Source of the DNA: Terriglobus roseus
Lineage (GTDB): Bacteria; Acidobacteriota; Terriglobia; Terriglobales; Acidobacteriaceae
Direction of reading: 5' to 3'
Length of the DNA stretch: 64,000 nt
NCBI RefSeq assembly: GCF_900105625.1
Contig: NZ_FNSD01000001.1
Coordinates: forward strand, 248,001-312,000
Under the pieces are notes generated by a model. The model was not told the DNA's origin. It ran no database searches and saw only the letters and a list, made by a program, of their open reading frames with translations. The translations under genes and the position numbers were made by a program. How positions within the stretch are numbered: the first letter of the stretch is position 1; every line of letters starts with the position of its first letter. Shown one piece after another: positions 17,201 to 23,760 of the stretch.

Positions 17201-18757
17201 CTCCCAACCCATCCACACGCCCTGCTTTTGGTTGAAGACACGATGACGGTGCAGCAGCAGGAAGGACCCGCCACCGTCATTGCCGTACTTTGCGTTCAGG
17301 TCATCGGTGAGACGAACCGCGAGGTTTACGAGTTCGTTGCGATCTTCTGTCTGCGGACGCGTAGCCGAGTCCGGCAAATCCGTAAGCAGGCCAAAGTGGA
17401 GGTTCGGATCTGTGTTCGAAAGCCAGCGGGCCTCGATCTCTTCGAACAGTTCGAACACCTGTGCTTCATTCAGCAGCAAAGTCGGCACTACGACGAACGT
17501 GGATGATTCGTCCGGAATGCTCTTCATGTAATCAAGTTTGGGCAGTGCCCGAGGTTTGATGAAGGCAGTCACGGCATTATTGACGATGTCGCTTGCGCCC
17601 TGTGTTGAAGGCAGAAGAGCGAGCAGCAGGGCCGCAATCGTCCAGATGAATTCGTGGTGCGGCACCAGCGGCCGAATGAGTGCTGCGACGCAGGTGATGG
17701 AAAGGACAATGATGCCGATGATGTAGACATCTTCCGCGTACTTCATCAGCCATGTGTGGAGTCGCTCGCGGAACGGTGGATGATAGCCGATTCTATGCGA
17801 CAGCTCAGGTACACCTTCTTCAAAAAGAAAGTACCCAACGTGCCCCCTGCGGCGATCCAGACGCGTGTTGGACGTCGAGTTTCCTGCTGCGGCCTGCGCC
17901 AGCTCGATCGCCGTCTGCGCAACCTGAACTTCGTTATAGTTTGAGCGTTTCGCGAGCTCTGCCACGCGCTCCATGTAGCTGGTGCGCGTCTCTTCATCCA
18001 TGCACAGGAAAACGGTATGCGGATCTTGCGCAAGCACGGAGTAAAAGGCCACTAGAGGCTCAAGCAATTCCGGCCACTCGTACTGATTCAATCGACGCAG
18101 CGAATGGAGCGGACCGGAGAATGGTGACTGCTCGATAGGCGGAATGACACTGGCAAATGTTTCATCTGCACGATCGAGAACAAACTCAAGCTGGGCGAGC
18201 TTGAGGAAGGTTGGCAGCATCTGAATCTCACGCAGGTTCAGAGATTCCTCTTGCTGTATAGCATTGATGAAAGTTGAGAGAGACTCACCGGACCAGATGC
18301 CGTGCGCCGTGTCGAGGTACTCTTCCGTGACCCGCATCACGCGGGGAATCTTGTCTCCTTCCGGACTTTCGACCAGCAGAAGCTGCAGGATCTGTTTTTC
18401 TGAACTCTCTGCTTCTTTCAGCACGTTCTGCAACATGCGCGTGCTTTCCAGTAGCTCGAGCTGCGGAGTCAGCTCTGAGAGCCTGGAGATTTTTTCGCAG
18501 GCGGCCAGGCGTTCCTCAAGCCGCTTCTCCAGCTTTGCAAGCTTGGTTTGCAAAGCTAGGGTGACCTTGCCCTGCAGACCTGCCGGGTGAAGCTCCCGTG
18601 CCAGTTCATGCGCTCGGTGCTGTAGGACCTCGTCGCTTACATCTGGTCTCTCGATCAGACCAGATGTCTCAAAAACCGGAGCGATGAGGGGAACCTGCCC
18701 CACGTTGGCTTGTGACTGCGACTCTGTCAGATTCTTAATCTCGTTCACTTGATCCAT
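14285..18757 (-). CDS. Cyclic beta-1,2-glucan synthase-like protein lacking the GH94 domain
   Basis: A 1490-residue membrane protein resembling the first half to two thirds of NdvB/Cgs (normally about 2800 residues). The N-terminal region is helical with a coiled-coil-like stretch. Membrane segments begin near residue 345. The GT84 glycosyltransferase core shows YVITLDSDTQLPRKTA (the Asp-x-Asp near residue 558), TLLSHDLIEGAYARAG and RRKHRWVRGDWQITQW; more membrane spans follow. The C-terminal part matches the glucoamylase-like cyclisation domain (GH189-type): SWTGTMFEYLMPALW, GYQAWGIPELALKYG and SWMAHHQGMCLL near 1425. It ends about 65 residues later, where full-length enzymes continue into GH94, which controls chain length. 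The ABC exporter stop and this ATG overlap by 1 nt (TAATG), so translation is coupled. The product may be a linear or irregular beta-1,2-glucan. Confidence 0.85.
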   Translation of the reverse strand: MDQVNEIKNLTESQSQANVGQVPLIAPVFETSGLIERPDVSDEVLQHRAHELARELHPAGLQGKVTLALQTKLAKLEKRLEERLAACEKISRLSELTPQLELLESTRMLQNVLKEAESSEKQILQLLLVESPEGDKIPRVMRVTEEYLDTAHGIWSGESLSTFINAIQQEESLNLREIQMLPTFLKLAQLEFVLDRADETFASVIPPIEQSPFSGPLHSLRRLNQYEWPELLEPLVAFYSVLAQDPHTVFLCMDEETRTSYMERVAELAKRSNYNEVQVAQTAIELAQAAAGNSTSNTRLDRRRGHVGYFLFEEGVPELSHRIGYHPPFRERLHTWLMKYAEDVYIIGIIVLSITCVAALIRPLVPHHEFIWTIAALLLALLPSTQGASDIVNNAVTAFIKPRALPKLDYMKSIPDESSTFVVVPTLLLNEAQVFELFEEIEARWLSNTDPNLHFGLLTDLPDSATRPQTEDRNELVNLAVRLTDDLNAKYGNDGGGSFLLLHRHRVFNQKQGVWMGWERKRGKLLDLNKLLRGEFDSFPVKAGPTHLLSRIRYVITLDSDTQLPRKTAARMIATMAHPLNQAIIDPQLRIVTKGYGILQPRVGVSVASASRSRLATLYSGETGFDIYTRAVSDVYQDLFREGIFTGKGIYEASVLHEVLDRRFPRDTLLSHDLIEGAYARAGLVTDIEIIDDYPSHYSAYTRRKHRWVRGDWQITQWLLDRVPEESGKKVRNPISLLSQWKIVDNLRRSLVEPVTFILLICGWLILPGGARYWTFVVLTLMLLPVFVQLVFTFGRALLNASWEGCLDAFRAFWSSLGFQILNLAFLPHQTLLAIDAIVRSLVRSFLTGRSLLEWETAAQAEAKQSRSSLDLYLQASPVVALVIAGLSALRHHFDLFVTGPILILWACAPLITGWLNSPPRKLEGPLSADDQHFLERQALLTWRYYSDFGGEDNHWLIPDNVEEKNRHEVLTLTPTNLGMLFNARQAALALGFITLPEFTRATLGTLDTYSRLEKVNGHIYNWINIPTLQAVQPFTISTVDSGNLAASLYALHGGAMDSLKKPLIEPELFSAIRHMLDQKQAVRSTETIRQQVKWLFDLDPVAGKGEWMLEEAERRRLQVREYIEKYLPWLMPRFAPLFEISQFQHPENDVIPYVIGAVEHVRNLNQRLGELAHAATGGDEELALELRTLLSAAEENVANLATQLSQIVDRSEEAASVMRFDFLLVEARQLLSIGYDGKQEELHSACYDLLASEARIATFLAVAKGDIPQRAWFRLDRTHVLVKGRVSLLSWTGTMFEYLMPALWMKQYHDTLVSRAMESAVSIQRTHTKRIPWGISESGMAKRDPLGRYGYQAWGIPELALKYGAEDGPVISPYSTFLTLPFARQIALKNLRKMADLGWVGDYGFYEACDYTAGEKSPELVRSWMAHHQGMCLLAATNLLRNNIFQTWFHANPRVRAAELLLHERPLGRAAIKHLQEVSARPASADTKN

Positions 18758-20580
18758 TACCGATAACTCGCGGCTTGCAGTTCGAACATTTCGGCGTAGA
18801 GACCGCCCTGCTCCATAAGCTTCTGGTGATTGCCTTCTTCAAGCAGACGTCCTCCGCTGAGGACGACGATGCGGTCGGCCATTCGTACGGTTGAGAAGCG
18901 ATGCGAGATGAGCAGTGCCATCTTGCCCTGCGTCAACTCCGCAAACCGGTCAAACACTTCCAGTTCGCTTCGGGCATCTAACGCGGCCGTCGGCTCATCG
19001 AGAATGAGCAACTGCGCGTCTCGTAAATACGCCCTTGCCAATGCGACGCGCTGCCACTCGCCGCCTGAGAGCTCAACGCCGCCCTCAAAGCGACGGCCCA
19101 GAATCTGGTCGTAGCCATGCTCCAGTTTGGCCACGACGGAATCCGCCAGGCTCTTATGAGCCGCGTACTCAATATCACTGTCGCCATCTTCGCTGGGACG
19201 ATCGATACGACCGACGGCAATGTTCTCACGCGCCGTCATTTCATAGCGCATGAAGTCCTGAAAGATGACACCGATCTCGCGGTGCAGATCTTCGAGTTTG
19301 TACTCGCGCAGATCCTTGCCATCCAGCAGAATCTCACCTTCGGTCGGATCGTAGAGCCGCGTTATCAGCTTCACAATCGTCGTCTTGCCCTGACCGTTTT
19401 CCCCGATCAAAGCCACCCGCTCACCTGGTCGCAGCGTAAACGTAAAGTTCTTGAGCACGGTGCGATTGGTTCCGGGGTAGGTAAACGAAACGTTGCGGAA
19501 CTCGAAGCCTTGGCGAATCGGTACCGGCGCGGCTAAGCCATCGGGTTTGGAGTAAACCGTAGGCTCCATCTTGAAGAACTCGATGAGGTCCGTGAGGAAT
19601 AACGCCTGATCCGCAATGCCGGAAGCTGTTGAGAACAACTGCTGCAAATTGGAATTCGCCTGCTGAATTGACGCGGTGAGAAACGTGAAGTAGCCGATGC
19701 TATACGCGCCGTGGATGGTGCGCATGATTACGAACAGGTATGCGCCGTAGTAACCCAGGGTGCTGATGACTCCAAGTAGACCGCCGAGCCAAAGCTTTTT
19801 GCGTGAGAGCTCAACATCCTCGCGATAAATCTGGCGCGCAAGCACTTCGAAGCGTTCCGTGAAGTATTTGCTGAGCCCGAAGAGCTTAATTTCCTTGGCG
19901 CCGTCGCGACTGCCCGCAACCGTTCGCAGGTAGTCCATCTGGCGCTTGGCGGGAGTTTGACGGAAGTTCTTCGCGTAGCCCAGGAAGGCGAAGTGTGTCT
20001 CTCCAAGGAATGATGGCAGCACTCCCACCAGCATCAGCAGCACAAGCCATGGCGAGGCAAGCACCAGCGCAATCGAAAACACCAGCGTGGTGATGCTTTG
20101 CTGCAACAGTCTGCCGATCTGCTGGATCATGACGAGGCGGTCCGTCGCCTGCACTCGCGCACGTTCGAGGCGGTCATAAAAGACCGGATTCTCGTAGGTG
20201 GTCAGATCAAGCCGCGACGCCTGCTCCATAACTTTTACGGAGGCGTAATGAGTGTAGCTGTTGGCCAGGAGCGCATCGCTGTAGTCGGTGCCTCGCATCA
20301 ACAGGCCGATCGCTACGTTGATGCCGACCTCTGCGCCGACAAAGTACCAAAAGTGCGGGTCGACTGGCTTGCCCCGCAGCTTGTCAGCGATGTCGTTGAT
20401 GATGTACTGGACGACCTTCGCCGCGGCGAAGGGTAGCACTGCCACCATGAGACGCAGGAGAACGCCCCAGACAACTGCCTGGTGACTCGATTCCCAAAGA
20501 ATTCGCAGAACCAGCGGAACGTTACGGAGAGCAACGATGCGTTCGCGCCACGGGTTCGTATTGCCGGAGGTTTCAGTCAT
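18757..20580 (-). CDS. ABC exporter with fused membrane and ATPase domains
   Basis: A 607-residue half-transporter of the exporter type. The N-terminal 340 residues contain about six membrane segments. The ATPase part has Walker A GENGQGKTTIVKL (near residue 392), the signature LSGGEWQRVALARAYL, Walker B AQLLILDEPTAALD and the switch His in LLISHRFSTVRMADR. Its stop overlaps the glucan synthase start by one base, so the two are co-translated. This arrangement parallels rhizobial ndvA (exporter) with ndvB (cyclic beta-1,2-glucan synthase), and I infer that it exports the glucan or a related product. Sequence alone cannot exclude a lipid or drug substrate. ABC identity is certain; the substrate is inferred from coupling. 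Confidence 0.92.
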   Translation of the reverse strand: MTETSGNTNPWRERIVALRNVPLVLRILWESSHQAVVWGVLLRLMVAVLPFAAAKVVQYIINDIADKLRGKPVDPHFWYFVGAEVGINVAIGLLMRGTDYSDALLANSYTHYASVKVMEQASRLDLTTYENPVFYDRLERARVQATDRLVMIQQIGRLLQQSITTLVFSIALVLASPWLVLLMLVGVLPSFLGETHFAFLGYAKNFRQTPAKRQMDYLRTVAGSRDGAKEIKLFGLSKYFTERFEVLARQIYREDVELSRKKLWLGGLLGVISTLGYYGAYLFVIMRTIHGAYSIGYFTFLTASIQQANSNLQQLFSTASGIADQALFLTDLIEFFKMEPTVYSKPDGLAAPVPIRQGFEFRNVSFTYPGTNRTVLKNFTFTLRPGERVALIGENGQGKTTIVKLITRLYDPTEGEILLDGKDLREYKLEDLHREIGVIFQDFMRYEMTARENIAVGRIDRPSEDGDSDIEYAAHKSLADSVVAKLEHGYDQILGRRFEGGVELSGGEWQRVALARAYLRDAQLLILDEPTAALDARSELEVFDRFAELTQGKMALLISHRFSTVRMADRIVVLSGGRLLEEGNHQKLMEQGGLYAEMFELQAASYR

Positions 20581-21256
20581 CTCACCGAACCAGATTTTTG
20601 CCAGAAGTCGACAGTTAAATCCTTAGGATGCACAAATGCACAGATCAGTCGACGCGGAATGCCATTGATGTTCATTTGCAGGCGAATTGACGCTCGTCTG
20701 CCTTGCCAGTCGGTGCACGCGAGACGCGAAACGCTTCACCTCATGGAGAGTTCCTGTATCCCCAGACTTCACCTTTGCACGCACGGCGGGGACTAGTCAG
20801 AGCGGGTCTAGCATACGGTGGCATGGTTTTCGTGGAGAATCGGAGTTCGACGGTCATCGAAGACATAGAGACGCAGATTTCCCTTTGCTGTGTCACAGTG
20901 GCAGTGAGTGGCTTGAAAGTCGTTTGCTCCTACGAGCGTCGTCATCGAGAAGGCGATGCTCGTTGTTTAAAGGGAAGACCGATTGACTGCGTCGAGATCG
21001 TTGCCCTTCATCGAGATCGCTTCCAAACGAAGGGTGCTCTTCCTGGAATGCAATGGACACGAACGGGGGCCACCGGCACATCCGGGCCCATTGACTTCAT
21101 CAGAGCAGTTTGGGAACGCGAAGCTCAGAAGATCCGGGCGACGTGGTCCCGAAGCGTATAGAGCTGGGCTAAATAGGGCATCGGGGAGCTTTAGTCCAAA
21201 GCACGCGAAGGATCTACGGCGTCTGCGGCGTCTGGATGCATTCGCACAGGAGAAAT
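20581..21256. other. Divergent intergenic region, no supported gene
   Basis: About 675 bp separate the leftward exporter gene from the rightward acyltransferase gene. Several open frames of 60-150 codons cross it on both strands. None has a recognisable domain, a convincing ribosome site or protein-like composition. Promoters for both flanking genes must lie here, but I cannot point to a clear -35/-10 pair. The size suggests remnant coding DNA or extended regulation. Confidence 0.5.
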
Positions 21257-23176
21257 GTGCTGACCGCGATGCCCACGCCATCCCGAGCCAAATCTTCTGA
21301 GCGTGTCTACCGTCCGGATATCGACGGCTTGCGTGCTGTTGCCGTTCTCATGGTTCTCGGTGCGCACTTTCGCACGCGCTTCCGCGGCGGATACGTAGGT
21401 GTTGATATCTTCTTCGTGATTTCCGGCTACCTCATCAGTGGCCATGTGATCTCGCAGCTCGAAGTCGATTCCTTCTCCATTGTCGGCTTCTACGAACGCC
21501 GCATCCGACGAATCTTTCCAGCACTGGTCGTGGTCTTGATCTTCACAACTGTGCTCGCCTGGCACTACCTCTTCCCTGCGGAATTTAGCGACTATGCGAA
21601 GTCGCTGCTTGCGGCGATTTTCTCTTACTCCAACCTGCTGTTCTGGAAGCAATCTGGCTACTTTGATGCACCAAGCCAGACCAAGCCGTTGCTTCACACC
21701 TGGTCCCTTGGAGTTGAAGAGCAGTTCTACATCTTCCTCCCGATTTTTCTGATTGCAATCCGCCGTTTCGCCCGCCAGCACATGAGGACAGCGATCTACC
21801 TGGTCTCAGCGCTTACCTTTTCACTCTCCATCTACTGGGTGCGTCGCGATGCAACCGCGGCTTTCTTCTGGGCACCACTGCGCGCGTGGGAGCTGCTGAT
21901 TGGCACCATCATTTCGCAGCATTACTTGCCGGTGATCAAAGATTCATTTGCTCGCAATGTCGCGTCTGCCACTGGTCTCATCACGCTGCTGGTGGTAGCG
22001 CTCCGTTACACGGATGCGACGTCTTTCCCAGGGGTCGCGGCACTTGCACCGTGTGTCGGAACGGCGCTCATCATCTCTGCCGGCGAAACCGGATCGTCAA
22101 TCGTCAGCGGGATCCTGAGCTTGAGGCCGGTTGTCTTCCTCGGCACGATCTCCTACTCGCTTTATCTCTGGCATTGGCCTCTGCTTGCCTTCAACAGCAT
22201 TGGAGACCTTGTCATCGATGGCCCACCTTGGTCACGCTCGTTGAAGAGCGCTCTCTTCGCGCTGTCAACCGCAGCTGCAGTCCTGTCCTGGCGCTTTGTG
22301 GAGCGGCCATTTCGCGAAGGATGTTTTCTCTCTACGAGGAAACCTTTGTTCCTTTGCACCGGAATCGCTGTCGCTTGCTTCACGATGGCTGCAATGGCTG
22401 CGATCAATTCCGAGGGAGCACCATCGCGCTTCTCTCGACCTGCTCTCGATGCGGCTAGCTATCTCTCCACGGACGTAGAGAAGTCTTTCGGAGACGAGTG
22501 TTTCCTGGGAGGTTCGGATTCCCTCATAAAGTTGAATCAGCCCATCTGTCTGCACGCGAGCTCATCCGGTACGTCTTATCTCCTTTACGGTGACAGTCAC
22601 GCTGCGCAACTCTGGCACGGGCTGACCCAGATCTTTCCCGATCGCAACATATCGCAAGCGACAGCCGCTTTCTGCACACCATACGTACATCAACCCTCTG
22701 GAGTTCGCCTTACTTGCGTGCAGCTCAGTGATCTTATCTATCGCGACTACCTTCCCAGACATCCCGGACAGACCGTCATCTTGAGTGGCCGATGGGAGCG
22801 TCAGGACCAAGTTGCGATTGGCGATATGATCGATGCCATTCACGCAGCAGGTTCCGAAGTGATCCTGCTGGGCCCCATGATTTACTACACGTTGCCTTTA
22901 CCAAGACTCATCGCCGAGTCGATTCAGCGAAGACAACCTGGTTATGTGGAATCACACCGCGACCTTGAGGCGCAGGTCCTGGATCAAGAGTTACAGCACC
23001 TCGCCCAGACGATTTGGAAGGTACACTACATATCTTTCTACCAAGACCTCTGCACGCCCGTTTGCCCCGCGTATGCAACTCACGACGTTCCTATGCTCTT
23101 CGATGCTCACCACTTCACGCCGCAAGGATCCATCGCATTCGCACTCGCGATGAAGGCACGCAACCAGCTTCTTTGA
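21257..23176 (+). CDS. Acyltransferase 3 / SGNH-fused O-acetyltransferase
   Basis: A 639-residue membrane acyltransferase of the OafA/YrhL class. I use a GTG start at 21257 because AGGAG lies 4 nt upstream; ATGs at 21236 and 21269 are alternatives. The N-terminal 360 residues form the ten-helix acyltransferase-3 domain: YRPDIDGLRAVAVLMVLGAH, GGYVGVDIFFVISGYLIS, RRIRRIFPALVVV, HTWSLGVEEQFYIF and FVERPFRE. The C-terminal periplasmic SGNH domain shows LLYGDSHAAQLW (the nucleophile Ser in GDSH) and the Asp-x-x-His pair in FDAHHFTPQGS. Such proteins move acetyl groups from the cytosol to sugars of exported polysaccharides. It stands next to the polysaccharide locus, so O-acetylation of that polymer is likely, though not shown. 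Confidence 0.9.
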   Translation: MLTAMPTPSRAKSSERVYRPDIDGLRAVAVLMVLGAHFRTRFRGGYVGVDIFFVISGYLISGHVISQLEVDSFSIVGFYERRIRRIFPALVVVLIFTTVLAWHYLFPAEFSDYAKSLLAAIFSYSNLLFWKQSGYFDAPSQTKPLLHTWSLGVEEQFYIFLPIFLIAIRRFARQHMRTAIYLVSALTFSLSIYWVRRDATAAFFWAPLRAWELLIGTIISQHYLPVIKDSFARNVASATGLITLLVVALRYTDATSFPGVAALAPCVGTALIISAGETGSSIVSGILSLRPVVFLGTISYSLYLWHWPLLAFNSIGDLVIDGPPWSRSLKSALFALSTAAAVLSWRFVERPFREGCFLSTRKPLFLCTGIAVACFTMAAMAAINSEGAPSRFSRPALDAASYLSTDVEKSFGDECFLGGSDSLIKLNQPICLHASSSGTSYLLYGDSHAAQLWHGLTQIFPDRNISQATAAFCTPYVHQPSGVRLTCVQLSDLIYRDYLPRHPGQTVILSGRWERQDQVAIGDMIDAIHAAGSEVILLGPMIYYTLPLPRLIAESIQRRQPGYVESHRDLEAQVLDQELQHLAQTIWKVHYISFYQDLCTPVCPAYATHDVPMLFDAHHFTPQGSIAFALAMKARNQLL

Positions 23177-23671
23177 CCTTGGAATGTATGTCGGCTTCCT
23201 AATCTCTTCGAACATCGCAACCTTGTTCTGGTTAGCACCGGATGCCGCGATTTTCCGTGCGGCTCAATCCGTCGAAGTACGGATGCTGATCTCCAAAGGC
23301 GTCTGAAAGCTTCCGGTTAGCAAATCCGTATCCGAAGCGGGCGCAACACCTTCGCGTGCGAGAAGGATTGATAAGACAATCTGATCTCGATTCGTCAGCG
23401 CTAGATCAGCGTTCGCGACACGCAGTCTACTTCGCTTCTCAGCAGCAAATCTGGAAATGCAGGGTGGTCGTTCATTTCACGTTTTTTCCCGTTCATACAT
23501 GCTGACTTCTACATGCAAGGGATTATCTTCGGGTTTCTTAAAACTCAGGGAGGCGGTCTTAATACTTACGTTTCCCTCGACACATTTACTCGTGCATTTA
23601 TGACCCTTAGGATCGTTACATTGGGCGAGCGCGCTCAAAACAGCATTGAAGACGTACGCCCCCCGGTATGA
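23177..23671. other. Long, comparatively AT-rich upstream region of the GH39-like gene
   Basis: About 500 bp without a supported gene. The part from about 23460 to 23650 is visibly richer in A/T than its surroundings (for example TTTCACGTTTTTTCCCGTTC and TCTTAAAACTCAGG), as expected for a promoter and regulator-binding zone. A 68-codon minus-strand frame across 23477-23683 has no recognisable domain. A structured leader follows at 23672-23760. Confidence 0.45.
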
Positions 23672-23760
23672 AACCAGACCCACCAGTTCAGGTTGGGTTG
23701 GTTACGAAACCACACTCACGTCCGGCTTCGCCGGCTTAATCAATCACCTCGGCGAAAGGA
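23672..23760 (+). promoter_or_regulatory. Structured 5' leader with alternative pairing at the start codon
   Basis: Three hairpins follow one another: 23672-23703 (13-bp arms with two mismatches), 23700-23711 (GGTT/AACC, overlapping the first) and 23722-23734 (CCGGC-TTC-GCCGG). TTCGCCG at 23727-23733 can instead pair with CGGCGAA at 23750-23756, directly before the AAAGGA ribosome-site region. Mutually exclusive pairing of this kind is typical of a translational switch. It does not match the c-di-GMP (GEMM) consensus or another riboswitch that I recognise. Confidence 0.35.

Noticed and set aside
20703-21161. A 152-codon plus-strand frame in the divergent gap.
   Set aside because: No ribosome site, no known domain, unusual composition and overlapping alternatives on both strands.
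23672-23760. A c-di-GMP (GEMM) riboswitch before the GH39-like gene.
   Set aside because: The hairpins are real, but the conserved GEMM segments (such as AGGGCAAACC and the GGTAGC internal loop) are absent.
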